From contig NZ_FNCF01000004.1 of assembly GCF_900100695.1 (NCBI RefSeq), forward strand, positions 248,001-312,000: a stretch of 64,000 nt of DNA, in the 5' to 3' direction. Positions 8,559 through 16,507 of this stretch are shown here, piece by piece. The stretch is from Klenkia brasiliensis. Its GTDB lineage: Bacteria; Actinomycetota; Actinomycetes; Mycobacteriales; Geodermatophilaceae. A model generated the notes under the pieces. That model had not been told where the DNA came from, ran no database searches, and saw only the letters and a program-made list of their open reading frames with translations. Both the position numbers and the translations under genes were made by a program. Within the stretch, counting starts at the first letter, position 1. Each line of letters starts with the position of its first letter.

Positions 8559-9760
8559 TCCTTCCGGGGCCGGCGGCCGGTGATCGCGGACAGCCCGGTG
8601 ACCTCGCGGCCGACGATCAGCGCCTGCACGTGGTCGGTGCCCTCGAAGGTGTAGATCGCCTCGATGTCGGCGTGGTGGCGGGCGATGTGGTGCTCGAGCA
8701 GGATCCCGTCGCCACCGAACAGGTCGCGGGCGTCGGCGATGATCGTGCGTGCCTTCTTGCAGCAGTTCATCTTCGCCAGCGAGGCCATCGCCGCGGTCAT
8801 CCGGCCCTGGTCGGCCAGCGTCGACAGCCGCCAGCACATCAGCTGCATGGTCGTGATCTCGGCCAGCATCCGGGCGAGCTTCTCCTGCACCAGCTGGTAG
8901 CCGGCGATCGGCGAGCCGAACTGCTCGCGCTGCAGGGTGTGCGCCAGCGCCAGCTCGTACGCCGACTGCGCCACGCCCAGCGCCCGCCACGCCACGGTGT
9001 ACCGGGTGCGGTCGAGCACCTGGGAGACGTCCTTGAAGTTCCGGCAGTTCGCGAGCTTGTTCTCGCTGCCGACCCGGCAGTCCTCCAGCGTGATCTCGGC
9101 CTGCCACACCGCGCGCAGCGCCGTCTTGCCGGTCATGACCGTGGCGGTGAATCCCGGCGTCCCCTTCTCCACGACGTACCCGCCGACGTCCCCCTCCTCG
9201 TCGCGGGCCCAGATGATCACCAGGTCGGCGATGGAGCCGTTGCCGATCCACTTCTTGGCGCCGTTGAGCACGAAGCCGTCGCCGTCGCGGGTGGCCGTGG
9301 TCCCCAGCGCGACGGCGTCGGAGCCGTGGTCGGGCTCGGTCAGGCCGAACGCGCCGATCTTCTCCATCCGGGCCATCTGCGGGAGCCAGCGCTCCTTCTG
9401 CTCCTCGCTGCCCAGCAGGTCGATCGACTGCATGGCCAGGAACGAGTGCACGCCGTGGAAGGTGCCCATCGAGCCGTCGGCCCGCGCCCACTCGGCGGCG
9501 ACCAGCCCGGCGGCGACCGCGCTCATCCCGGCCGAGCCGTGGCCCTTCACCGTGCCGCCGGCGATGCCCAGGTCGGCGAGCTTGGGCACCAGGTGGGCGG
9601 GGAACTCGGCCCGCTCCCAGTAGTCGTTGATGACCGGGGTGACCTCGCGGGCGCAGAACGCGCGCACCCGGTCGCGGATCTCCAGGTCGGCCGGGTCGAT
9701 GAGGTCGTCGACGGCGTAGAAGTCGGTGGCCGGGGCGAGGGTGTCGGCGTCGGTGCTCAC
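8555..9760 (-). CDS. Acyl-CoA dehydrogenase, glutaryl-CoA dehydrogenase-like
   Basis: 401 residues. FAD-binding segments (FGLTEPDHGSD, KWIGNG), the helical C-terminus with LFGGDGILLEHHIARH, and the catalytic Glu in IYTFEGTDHVQAL are all present. The YTFEGT context and IVGREVTG ending resemble glutaryl-CoA dehydrogenases, which oxidise and decarboxylate glutaryl-CoA in lysine or tryptophan breakdown. The substrate is inferred only. GTG 9760 is chosen. An in-frame ATG at 9790 would overlap the divergent glycerate kinase start region. Confidence 0.85.
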   Translation of the reverse strand: MSTDADTLAPATDFYAVDDLIDPADLEIRDRVRAFCAREVTPVINDYWERAEFPAHLVPKLADLGIAGGTVKGHGSAGMSAVAAGLVAAEWARADGSMGTFHGVHSFLAMQSIDLLGSEEQKERWLPQMARMEKIGAFGLTEPDHGSDAVALGTTATRDGDGFVLNGAKKWIGNGSIADLVIIWARDEEGDVGGYVVEKGTPGFTATVMTGKTALRAVWQAEITLEDCRVGSENKLANCRNFKDVSQVLDRTRYTVAWRALGVAQSAYELALAHTLQREQFGSPIAGYQLVQEKLARMLAEITTMQLMCWRLSTLADQGRMTAAMASLAKMNCCKKARTIIADARDLFGGDGILLEHHIARHHADIEAIYTFEGTDHVQALIVGREVTGLSAITGRRPRKD

Positions 9761-9800
9761 GTCGACGGACGGTAGGCCGGTGTCGGGCATGCTGCGCGGC

Positions 9801-10910
9801 GTGCGGATCGTCATCGCCCCCGACAAGTTCAAGGGAACCCTCGACGCCGACGAGGTGGCCGACGCGGTCGCCGCCGGCGTGCGTCGGGTGCACCCCGGGG
9901 CCGAGCTGCTGCTGCGGCCGGTCGCCGACGGCGGGGACGGCACGGTCGCCGCGGCGCTGCGGGCCGGCTGGGCCGCCCACCGGGTGCGGGTCAGCGGGCC
10001 GGACGGCGCCCCGCGCGACGCCGTCCTGGCCCTGGACGGCGGCACCGCGCTGGTCGAGCTGGCCACCGCGGCCGGGCTGCACCTGGCCCCGCCGGCCCCG
10101 CTGACCGCGACCACCCGCGGCGTCGGCGAGCTGCTGCGGGCCGCCCTGGACGCCGGCGCCCGGCGGCTGGTCGTCGGCATCGGCGGCAGCGCCACCACCG
10201 ACGGCGGCACCGGGATGCTGGCCGCGCTCGGCGTCCGGTTCCTGGACGCGGCGGGCACGGAGCTGCCGCCCGGCGGCGCCGCGCTGGCCGGGCTGGACCG
10301 CGTCGACGTCACCGGGCTGGACCCGCGGCTGGCCGGCGTCGAGGTGGTCGTGGCCACCGACGTGGACAACCCGCTCACCGGCCCGCGCGGGGCGGCGGCG
10401 GTGTTCGGCCCGCAGAAGGGCGCGACCCCCGACGACGTGGCGGTGCTCGACGCCGCGCTGGTCCGCTTCGCCGACGTCGTCCGCCGGGACCTCGGTGTCG
10501 AGGTCGACGCGGTGCCCGGCGCCGGGGGAGCGGGCGGCACCGCGGCCGGCGCGCTGGCCGTGCTGCGCGCCCGGATCACCTCGGGGGCCGACCTGGTCTG
10601 CGACCTCGTCGGGCTGGACGCCGCGCTGGCCGGCGCCGACCTGTGCCTGACCGGCGAGGGCGCCCTGGACGTGCAGACCCTGTCGGGGAAGGCGCCCGCC
10701 GTGGTGGCGCAGCGGGCCGCGGCCGCCGGGGTGCGCTGCGTCGGGGTGGCGGGTGTCGTCCGGCTGGGGCCCGCCGAGCTCGCCGCCGCCGGGTTCGCCG
10801 CCGCGCACGGGCTGGTCGACATCGAGCCCGACGTCGCCGTCTGCCTCGCCGAGCCCGCCCGCCTGCTGACGGAGCTGACCGCCCGCGCGCTCGCCGACGC
10901 CGCCCCGTAG
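9801..10910 (+). CDS. Glycerate kinase
   Basis: 369 residues of the GlxK/GarK family (PF02595 type). Visible signatures are IVIAPDKFKGTLDADEVADA at the N-terminus, IGGSATTDGGTGMLAALG, and FGPQKGATPDD. The enzyme phosphorylates D-glycerate and links glyoxylate or sugar-acid breakdown to glycolysis. The GTG at 9801 gives the usual family start (VRIVIAPD). An in-frame ATG at 9789 adds four residues and would overlap the divergent gene's possible start. The end is marked by a strong hairpin. Confidence 0.85.
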   Translation: MRIVIAPDKFKGTLDADEVADAVAAGVRRVHPGAELLLRPVADGGDGTVAAALRAGWAAHRVRVSGPDGAPRDAVLALDGGTALVELATAAGLHLAPPAPLTATTRGVGELLRAALDAGARRLVVGIGGSATTDGGTGMLAALGVRFLDAAGTELPPGGAALAGLDRVDVTGLDPRLAGVEVVVATDVDNPLTGPRGAAAVFGPQKGATPDDVAVLDAALVRFADVVRRDLGVEVDAVPGAGGAGGTAAGALAVLRARITSGADLVCDLVGLDAALAGADLCLTGEGALDVQTLSGKAPAVVAQRAAAAGVRCVGVAGVVRLGPAELAAAGFAAAHGLVDIEPDVAVCLAEPARLLTELTARALADAAP

Positions 10911-10913
10911 CCA

Positions 10914-10969
10914 TCACCTGACGCCCATGGCCCGTGCTGGCCCCGTTCTGGGCCACGGCCGTCAGGTGA
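10914..10969. terminator. Long imperfect palindrome between convergent genes
   Basis: The 20-base arms at 10914-10933 and 10950-10969 pair with only two mismatches (ends TCACCTGACG / CGTCAGGTGA) around a 16-base loop. It fills the gap between the convergent glycerate kinase and GyrI-like genes and should terminate both. It is longer than a normal terminator and may be a solo member of the dispersed palindrome class described in the findings. Confidence 0.75.
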
Positions 10970-10973
10970 CGGT

Positions 10974-11579
10974 TCAGGCGATGGGCTGGCGGAGGATCGT
11001 GCGCCGTGCCGCCGGCTCGGTGCGGCGCAGGTCGGTGAGGTAGACCTCGTGGTGCTTGCCGGTCGGGGCGAACCCGGCCCCGGGGAGCACCTCGGTGTGC
11101 AGCCGGCGCAGCACCGGGCCCTCGTCGTCGAAGGCGCCGACGTGCAGGGTCTGCATGCACCGGCCCTCGGTCAGCGTCTCCAGCCGGACGTCGTCCAGCC
11201 GCGGCGGCGCCTGGGGTCGGGTGCGCTCGACGGCGGCCTCGACCTCGGCCGCGCCCAGCCAGTGGGGGACGGCGAGCAGCAGCGTCCACTCCCAGACGGC
11301 CCTGTCCCGGCGGCGGGTGGAGGCGTCCAGGTCCTGCGCCCACCAGAGGCCCTCCAGCGGCGGCACGACGTAGCCGCGGCCGGCGTCCTCGCTGGCGGTC
11401 CTCAGTGCGGCGGCCACCGGGTACAGCGACTCCACCGCCGGCGCGAACGCTGCGCCGTCCGGGTCGCCGTGCCCGTCGACGGCGAGGTACTGGCGCGGGC
11501 CCAGGTCGACCAGCCGCCACTCACCGCGGTGCGCCCGGTAGGCGTCGTCGTCCGCCAGGTCGACCTCCGGTGCGGTCAC
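10974..11579 (-). CDS. GyrI-like small-molecule-binding domain protein
   Basis: 201 residues from the GTG at 11579, which overlaps the DinB gene stop (GTGA). The protein is a GyrI-like/SOUL-type domain: it begins YRAHRGEWRLVDLGPRQYLAVDG and ends with VYLTDLRRTEPAARRTILRQP, as in free-standing 'GyrI-like domain-containing' proteins. These bind small molecules, but no ligand can be named. Co-transcription with a DinB-fold protein is seen here, and the shared role is unknown. Confidence 0.75.
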   Translation of the reverse strand: MTAPEVDLADDDAYRAHRGEWRLVDLGPRQYLAVDGHGDPDGAAFAPAVESLYPVAAALRTASEDAGRGYVVPPLEGLWWAQDLDASTRRRDRAVWEWTLLLAVPHWLGAAEVEAAVERTRPQAPPRLDDVRLETLTEGRCMQTLHVGAFDDEGPVLRRLHTEVLPGAGFAPTGKHHEVYLTDLRRTEPAARRTILRQPIA

Positions 11580-12079
11580 GCCCCCAGCAGACCACGCACG
11601 TAGGCGGCCTGCCCCGCGTGCTGCAGGTCGTCGGTGACCACGCTGACCAGCCGGACGCCGAGGGTCACCGGCGGGTCCCACCGGGTGTCCACGACGCGGT
11701 CGAGGTCGGCGTCGGTGAGCGTCGCCAGGTACGCCTTGGTCCGGGCGTGCACGGCGTGGTGGTAGCCGGTGAGCAGGTCGGCGTCGGCGCGGACCTTCGC
11801 GGCGTCCTCGGCGTCCATGCCGTAGCCGTGCTCGGCGTCGTCGAAGGGCAGGTCGAAGCGGCGGGCCCAGCCGTCGGCGGTGTAGACCTGCTCGGAGCCG
11901 GCGACGTCGGCGACGTGGTCGTCCTGGATGCGGGTCAGGTGCCAGACCAGCCAGGCGATGGTGTTCGCGCCCGGCTCGGGTGCCTGGGCCAGCTGGTCGG
12001 GGGACAGGCCGTCGACGGCGGCGTCGACCACGCCGGCGATGTTGTCGAAGGCGGCGGCGAGCAGTTCGTCGGTGCGCAT
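11576..12079 (-). CDS. DinB/mycothiol transferase-fold protein (DUF664-like)
   Basis: 167 residues. The four-helix DinB fold is recognisable from WLVWHLTRIQDDHVADV (first metal His) and DLQHAGQAAYVRGLL (C-terminal His). Actinobacterial members use mycothiol in detoxification or isomerisation reactions, while others are of unknown function. The ATG start is clear. It is the first gene of a two-gene operon with the GyrI-like gene. Confidence 0.78.
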   Translation of the reverse strand: MRTDELLAAAFDNIAGVVDAAVDGLSPDQLAQAPEPGANTIAWLVWHLTRIQDDHVADVAGSEQVYTADGWARRFDLPFDDAEHGYGMDAEDAAKVRADADLLTGYHHAVHARTKAYLATLTDADLDRVVDTRWDPPVTLGVRLVSVVTDDLQHAGQAAYVRGLLGA

Positions 12080-12110
12080 GCGACCGCCGCTACCCGGTGC
12101 CGTGCCCGCG

Positions 12111-13271
12111 TCAACCGCCGAGGAGCTGCCCGCCCTCGGCGACCAGCCAGACCGCGCCCGCCACCAGGGCCACGACGACCAGCAGCAGCACCACCGTGGG
12201 GACGACGACCCAGCGCCGCTTGAACCGGAACCTCGGCCGGGGCTCCTGCGGCGGCGGCACGTGCTTCTCGGCCAGCGCCTTGAGCGCCTCCTTGGCGTCG
12301 TGCGCGCGGCGGCGCAGGTCGGCGGCGTCGAAGCGCTGCACCGACCCGCCGGCCGCCGGCACCGCCGGCGCCTCGTACTGCGGGGCCGGTGGCGCGACCG
12401 GGGTGGCCGGGGCGGCGAGCGCGGCCTCGAACGCGGCGCGGGCCTGGTCGGCGGTGGCCCGGCGCTGCGGGTCGCGGGCCAGCAGCGCGGTCAGCACCGG
12501 CTGCAGCGCGCCGGCCCGGACCATCGGCGCCGGGTGGTCGCCGACCACGGCGAGCAGGGTGGCCATCGGCTCGCCGCGGTCGAAGGGCGGGCGGCCCTCG
12601 ACGGCGGTGTAGAGCGTGGCCCCCAGCGACCACAGGTCGTCGCGCGGCTGGGGCTGCTGGCCGGTGGCCCGCTCGGGCGACATGTAGGACGGCGAGCCGA
12701 GCACGGTGCCGGTGGCGGTCAGGCTGGAGTCGCCGGTGGTGGTGGCGATGCCGAAGTCGGTGAGGTGGCCGCGGCCGTCGGCGTCGACGAGCACGTTGGC
12801 CGGCTTCACGTCGCGGTGGATGATCCCCTCCCGGTGCGCGGCGCACAGCGCGTCCAGGACGTCGAGTCCGACGCGGGCGACCAGGTCCACGCGCAGCGGG
12901 CCGTGCTGCTCGACCAGCTGCAGCAGGGTCTGGGAGCGGACGTGCTCCATGACCAGCCAGGGCCGGCCGTCCTCCTCGACCACGTCGTGCACGGTGGTGA
13001 CCGCCGGGTGGTCCAGGCGGGCGGCGGCGCGGGCCTCGCGGAACGTGCGCTCGCGCAGGACCTCGCGCTCCTGGGCCGACACCTGGACGCCGAAGGTGAC
13101 CTCCTTGACGGCGACCTCCCGGTCGAGCACCTGGTCGTGTGCGCGCCAGACCACGCCCATGCCGCCGCGGCCGATCTCCTCGCCCAGGAGGTACCGGCCG
13201 GCCAGGACACGGGGCTGCTGCGGGTCCACGGAAGGCAACGTACGACGTAAGGGATCGCCCTGCCCGGTCAC
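12111..13271 (-). CDS. Transmembrane serine/threonine protein kinase without extracellular sensor
   Basis: 386 residues from GTG 13271 (alternative GTG 13229, 372 residues). The kinase domain carries the P-loop GRGGMGVVWRAHD, the VAVKEV lysine, the catalytic loop HRDVKPANVL, DFGIA and the activation segment GSPSYMSPERA. A linker of about 80 residues leads to a single TM helix (WVVVPTVVLLLVVVALVAG). Only about a dozen residues follow outside, so PASTA or other sensor domains are absent. The target is unknown. The GTG start overlaps the stop of a tiny upstream frame. Confidence 0.85.
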   Translation of the reverse strand: MTGQGDPLRRTLPSVDPQQPRVLAGRYLLGEEIGRGGMGVVWRAHDQVLDREVAVKEVTFGVQVSAQEREVLRERTFREARAAARLDHPAVTTVHDVVEEDGRPWLVMEHVRSQTLLQLVEQHGPLRVDLVARVGLDVLDALCAAHREGIIHRDVKPANVLVDADGRGHLTDFGIATTTGDSSLTATGTVLGSPSYMSPERATGQQPQPRDDLWSLGATLYTAVEGRPPFDRGEPMATLLAVVGDHPAPMVRAGALQPVLTALLARDPQRRATADQARAAFEAALAAPATPVAPPAPQYEAPAVPAAGGSVQRFDAADLRRRAHDAKEALKALAEKHVPPPQEPRPRFRFKRRWVVVPTVVLLLVVVALVAGAVWLVAEGGQLLGG

Positions 13272-13372
13272 TCGGGGTCGCTCTGCTCCTCCAGGTCCAG
13301 CGCCTGCTCCTCGGTCTCCTGCTCCAGGGCGATGTCGCGCGGCTGGGGCTCGTCGGACTGCGGTGTCGTCAT
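13268..13372 (-). CDS. Possible 34-residue acidic peptide upstream of the kinase
   Basis: The frame starts at ATG 13372 and encodes a Glu/Asp/Gln-rich peptide (ALEQETEEQALDLEEQSDPE at the C-terminus). Its TGA overlaps the kinase GTG (GTGA), the arrangement seen for coupled genes across this window. No ribosome binding site is obvious, so it would be leaderless. It could be a real small protein or a translation-coupling leader. Confidence 0.4.
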   Translation of the reverse strand: MTTPQSDEPQPRDIALEQETEEQALDLEEQSDPE

Positions 13373-13423
13373 GTCGACACGGTGCACCTGTGCAGCCGGT
13401 CCCGCTGTGCGAGGGTGCCGCCC

Positions 13424-13948
13424 ATGCCGCTGTTCTCCTTCGAGGGCCGTTCCCCGCAGGTGCATCCCGAGGCCTGGATCGCCCCGACCGCGACCCTGGT
13501 CGGCGACGTCGTCGTGGAGGCGCACGCCTCGGTCTGGTACGGCGCGGTGCTGCGGGCGGACTTCGGCCGCATCGTGGTCCGCGAGGGCGCCAACGTGCAG
13601 GACGGGTCGGTGCTGCACGGCGGCGAGGACCCGGTCACCGAGGTCGGGCCGGGCGCCACCATCGGGCACCTGTGCGTGGTGCACGGCTGCGTCGTCGGCG
13701 CGGAGGCGCTGGTCGGCAACGGGTCGACCGTGCAGGACGGCGCCCGCATCGGGCGCCGGGCGCTCATCGGTGCCGGGTCGCTGGTGCCGCCGGGGCTCGT
13801 CGTCCCGGACGAGGTGCTGGCGCTGGGGTCGCCCGCCAGGGTGCGCGGCCCGCTGACCGAGGGCGCGGCGCAGTGGGTCGACGGCAACCCGTCGATCTAC
13901 CGGGAGCTGGCCCGCCGGCACGCCGCCGGCGTCGAGCGGCTCAGCTGA
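13424..13948 (+). CDS. Gamma carbonic anhydrase family protein
   Basis: 174 residues of left-handed beta-helix repeats (hexapeptides such as IAPTATLVGDVVVE and IGRRALIGAGSLV). Metal-ligand histidines appear in VLHGG and IGHLCVVHGC. The family includes zinc or iron carbonic anhydrases and acyl-carnitine/phenylacetate-associated proteins, and activity varies among members. ATG at 13424. Its end overlaps the convergent DUF2505 gene by 8 bases. Confidence 0.85.
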   Translation: MPLFSFEGRSPQVHPEAWIAPTATLVGDVVVEAHASVWYGAVLRADFGRIVVREGANVQDGSVLHGGEDPVTEVGPGATIGHLCVVHGCVVGAEALVGNGSTVQDGARIGRRALIGAGSLVPPGLVVPDEVLALGSPARVRGPLTEGAAQWVDGNPSIYRELARRHAAGVERLS

Positions 13949-14405
13949 GCCGACGGCCGAGCGTCCCCGCCTCCTTCTTCATCACCACGACCGCGAGCTC
14001 GTCGACGCCGCCCTCGGCCTTGCGGCCCACGAAGGGGGCGTCGACGTGCGAGCGGCCGGTGGTGGTCAGCGTGCCGCCGGCGATGCAGCGGTCCCCCTCG
14101 AGCCGGACGTCGCGGCCGAACACGGAGGCGGTCACCAGCACGGTGCCGGTCGCGGTGTCGCCGTCCACGGTCCAGGTGCGGACGTCGGTGAGCTCCACGC
14201 GGTCGCCGACGAAGCGCGCGAACACCTCGGGGATGCCCTGCGTGGGGACGGTGTAGCGCGCCGTCGTCCGGCCCTCGCCGACCTGCACGTCGCGGACCTC
14301 GGCGCCGAGGTCGGCGAGGAAGGCCCGGACGAAGGCCTCGTCGGTCAGCGTGGCGACGACGGTCGCGGCGGGGGCGGTCACAGGTGTCTCGTGGCGGAAC
14401 GGCAC
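13941..14405 (-). CDS. DUF2505 domain protein (SRPBCC-like fold)
   Basis: 154 residues. The start MPFRHETPVTAPAATVVATL and the central GDRVELTDVRTWTVDGDTATG-like region match the actinobacterial DUF2505 family, thought to have a START/SRPBCC lipid-binding fold. No catalytic residues are known for the family. The gene is monocistronic. Confidence 0.75.
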   Translation of the reverse strand: MPFRHETPVTAPAATVVATLTDEAFVRAFLADLGAEVRDVQVGEGRTTARYTVPTQGIPEVFARFVGDRVELTDVRTWTVDGDTATGTVLVTASVFGRDVRLEGDRCIAGGTLTTTGRSHVDAPFVGRKAEGGVDELAVVVMKKEAGTLGRRLS

Positions 14406-14440
14406 CGCCCCATCCTGACCCGGATCAGCGGCCCACGCCC

Positions 14441-14514
14441 GCGTTGATCGTGCAGAACGGCACCGCCGGCACGCGGGCGGCCGGCGCGCCGCCGTTGCGC
14501 TTCTGCAAGGTCAG
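14441..14514. repeat. Solo imperfect palindrome starting GCGTTGATC, downstream of a tRNA
   Basis: It begins GCGTTGATCGTGCAGAA and ends TTCTGCAAGGTCA, so the outer arms pair imperfectly (TGCAGAA/TTCTGCA exact, flanks degenerate) around a GC-rich centre. It lies just 3' of the minus-strand tRNA and could terminate it. It shares the GCGTTGATC opening with both nuclease-cassette palindromes (26361 and 40751). Confidence 0.5.
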
Positions 14515-14527
14515 AGCGCGGAAGGCG

Positions 14528-14604
14528 TGGTGGGGCGGGTGGGGCTCGAACCCACGACCCAGGGATTATGAGTCCCATGCTCTGACCGGCTGAGCTACCG
14601 CCCC
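14528..14604 (-). tRNA. tRNA with CAT anticodon (elongator Met, or Ile-lysidine type)
   Basis: On the minus strand the acceptor GGGGCGG pairs with CCGCCCC. The D-arm is GCTC/GAGC, the anticodon loop is CTCATAA, the T-arm is GTGGG-TTCGAGC-CCCAC, and an encoded CCA occupies 14530-14528. The first anticodon-stem pair (27:43) is a T-T mismatch. A CAT anticodon in a non-initiator body may be elongator tRNA-Met or the lysidine-modified tRNA-Ile. The sequence alone does not settle it. Confidence 0.9.
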
Positions 14605-14639
14605 GAGCGGACAGCCTGCCATGCGGGTTGGATGCGGCC

Positions 14640-15143
14640 ATGGACGCTGCCGCCCTGCGCGAGATGCAGGCCCCCATCAAGCAGAAGTACAAGGACGACC
14701 CGTCGGCCGCGATGGCCCACCTGCACGCCGAGGGTGACTTCCGCGACGACGGCGTCACCGCGACGATCGAGACCTGGTCCGGCCCGCAGCGGGCCGGGTT
14801 CCACGAGACCACCGGCGGCGACGGCTCCGACGCCTGCTCCGGCGACATGCTGCTGCAGGCCCTGCTCGGCTGCTCCGGGGTCACCCTGCGCAGCGTCGCC
14901 ACCGCGATGTCCCTCGACATCCGCAGCGCCAAGCTGACGGCGCGCGGGAACATGGACGCCCGCGGGACCCTGGGCGTCGCCCGTGACGTCCCGGTCGGCA
15001 TGACCGGCATCGAGGTGGTCGCCGAGCTCGACACCGACGCCGACGACGAGAAGCTGGCCACCCTGGCGAAGCTGACCGAGCGGTACTGCGTGGTCGCCCA
15101 GACGCTCAAGGAGCCGCCGACCTTCACCGTCCGCCGCGCCTGA
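14640..15143 (+). CDS. OsmC-family protein
   Basis: 167 residues from ATG 14640 (a TTG and earlier frame exist but the ATG is favoured). The OsmC/Ohr fold is shown by SDACSGDMLLQALLGCSGVTLR and the later ERYCVVAQTLKEPP. The two conserved cysteines in those motifs would form the thiol peroxidase centre. Cytosolic defence against organic peroxides is the usual role. A strong hairpin follows the gene. Confidence 0.82.
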   Translation: MDAAALREMQAPIKQKYKDDPSAAMAHLHAEGDFRDDGVTATIETWSGPQRAGFHETTGGDGSDACSGDMLLQALLGCSGVTLRSVATAMSLDIRSAKLTARGNMDARGTLGVARDVPVGMTGIEVVAELDTDADDEKLATLAKLTERYCVVAQTLKEPPTFTVRRA

Positions 15144-15155
15144 CCCCGACAGCAC

Positions 15156-15188
15156 GACGGCCCCGCACCGTGCAGGTGCGGGGCCGTC
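15156..15188. terminator. Hairpin terminator between OsmC and a convergent small gene
   Basis: Perfect 14-bp arms GACGGCCCCGCACC (15156-15169) and GGTGCGGGGCCGTC (15175-15188) with loop GTGCA. Confidence 0.85.
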
Positions 15189-15205
15189 GGCGTGTCCGGG
15201 GGGAC

Positions 15206-15559
15206 TCAGTCCAGGGCGAGCTCGGCGCAGACGACGCAGGCCGGCGTCCGGCGGGGGTCGGGCCACACAGCGGCGCCGTCCATGCGCGCCACTTCCCGCC
15301 CGCAGAGGGAGAACACGATGTCGGCCGGGCCGGGCTCGATGGCGTGCCACGGCCCGCTGGAGTCGACGATCGGCGTCCCGCTGACGCCGTCCCACAGCAC
15401 CTGCAGGGCAGCCTGCCCGCAGGCGAAGGTCTCCTCGCTGATGACCGAGTGCCGGCCGCGGCGCTGTGTCGACGTCACGCAGCGACCATGGCAGTCGCAC
15501 AGGCGGTCACCGCTGCGACAGTCCGGACTCCGCGTAACGACACAGTCACGATCGGCCAT
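15206..15559 (-). CDS. Small cysteine-rich hypothetical protein
   Basis: 117 residues from ATG 15559. A GTG at 15478 would give 90 residues and may be the true start, because the first 27 residues look unstructured. The core has TFACGQAALQVLW, WHAIEPGPADIVFSLCGREV and a C-terminal TPACVVCAELAL, a C...C...CxxC pattern that could bind zinc. The family is unknown to me. The DNA here and upstream is visibly less GC-rich than its surroundings. Confidence 0.55.
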   Translation of the reverse strand: MADRDCVVTRSPDCRSGDRLCDCHGRCVTSTQRRGRHSVISEETFACGQAALQVLWDGVSGTPIVDSSGPWHAIEPGPADIVFSLCGREVARMDGAAVWPDPRRTPACVVCAELALD

Positions 15560-15896
15560 CCTGGCTCAACCGGCACACCGGTCCCAGGCAGTGGACATCT
15601 CCGGGTCGATCGTCCAGCGACATCTGCCGAACGGCTGGATGGCTGCCGATGGGGTGTGGGCAGAACCTGACGGCGAACCTCGGCCGATCGTGGACACGCT
15701 GTTGGTCCCACGAACCTCATGCGTCACTTCTGGCACAGCTGGCCCCGCGATTCGGACCCGCAGTAGCGCTCGGGCGTGGTAGTCGGGCAGACTGTCCCGA
15801 GCACCCCGCACCACCCGTTCGAGCAACACGCACCGCCATCCCGAGTCAGGTCCGTTGGGGAAGACGAGACCCGTCTTGATCCGATGGAGGTGCACT
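15560..15896. other. Intergenic region upstream of the DUF3145 gene
   Basis: About 335 bases without a convincing gene. Frames here lack ribosome binding sites and recognisable domains. Base composition is lower in GC than the neighbours. It ends in a small hairpin (AAGACG/CGTCTT, 15861-15877) and GATGGAGG, the binding site of the next gene, so the right half is probably its promoter and leader. Confidence 0.5.
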
Positions 15897-16397
15897 GTGC
15901 AACGACGGTCTACGCAGGGTGTTGTCTTCGTGCACGCGTGCCCGAAGGCGCTCTGCCAGCACGTCGACTGGGCCCTCGAGCGGGTCATCGGCGCGCCGGT
16001 GAGTTTGTCCTGGGCCGAACAGCCCGCGCAGCACGGTGCCTACCGTGCCGAGGTCGCCTGGACCGGAGCCTCCGGGACCGGTGCGAAGCTCGTCGCTGCC
16101 CTCAAGGCGTGGCCGATGCTGCGCTTCGAGGTGACCGAGGAGCCCAGCCAGGGCTCCGACGGCGAGCGGATGATGTACGTCCCCGGCCACGGCGTGTTCC
16201 GCGCGCCCATGTCGGCCAACGGCGACCTGATGGTGTCCGAGCAGCAGCTCCGCCACCTGGCCGCCACCGCCGGCTCGGGGGAGTCCTTCCGGCACGGCCT
16301 GGACGCCCTCCTGGGCGCGGCCTGGGACGACGACCTCGAGGTCTACCGCCACGCGGGCGACGGCGCCCCGATCAGCTGGCTGCACCAGGTGGTGTAG
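15897..16397 (+). CDS. DUF3145 domain protein
   Basis: 166 residues, the normal length for DUF3145, an actinobacteria-specific family of unknown function. Family hallmarks are TQGVVFVHACPKALCQHVDW at the N-terminus, RMMYVPGHGVFRA and a C-terminal ISWLHQVV. The GTG start is set by GATGGAGG seven bases before it. It is monocistronic and closed by a strong hairpin. Confidence 0.85.
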   Translation: MQRRSTQGVVFVHACPKALCQHVDWALERVIGAPVSLSWAEQPAQHGAYRAEVAWTGASGTGAKLVAALKAWPMLRFEVTEEPSQGSDGERMMYVPGHGVFRAPMSANGDLMVSEQQLRHLAATAGSGESFRHGLDALLGAAWDDDLEVYRHAGDGAPISWLHQVV

Positions 16398-16452
16398 CGC
16401 GCCGGGACCGGTCGGCCCCCTGACCCCGGACCGACACCGTCCCGGACGCACT

Positions 16453-16486
16453 GCGGCCCGGCACCCACGGATGGGTGCCGGGCCGC
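16453..16486. terminator. Hairpin terminator between DUF3145 and accD
   Basis: Perfect 15-bp arms GCGGCCCGGCACCCA and TGGGTGCCGGGCCGC with a 4-base loop. It separates two convergent genes and should stop both. Confidence 0.85.
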
Positions 16487-16507
16487 TGTGCTGTGCGGGG
16501 GGAGCTG

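Noticed and set aside
14528-14604. tRNA as an integration site for a genomic island
   Set aside because: No integrase and no repeated tRNA 3' end were seen nearby. The same holds for the tRNA-Val at 31600.
15560-15896. Several overlapping frames on both strands in the lower-GC region
   Set aside because: No ribosome binding sites, no recognisable domains and low-complexity products. Treated as intergenic.
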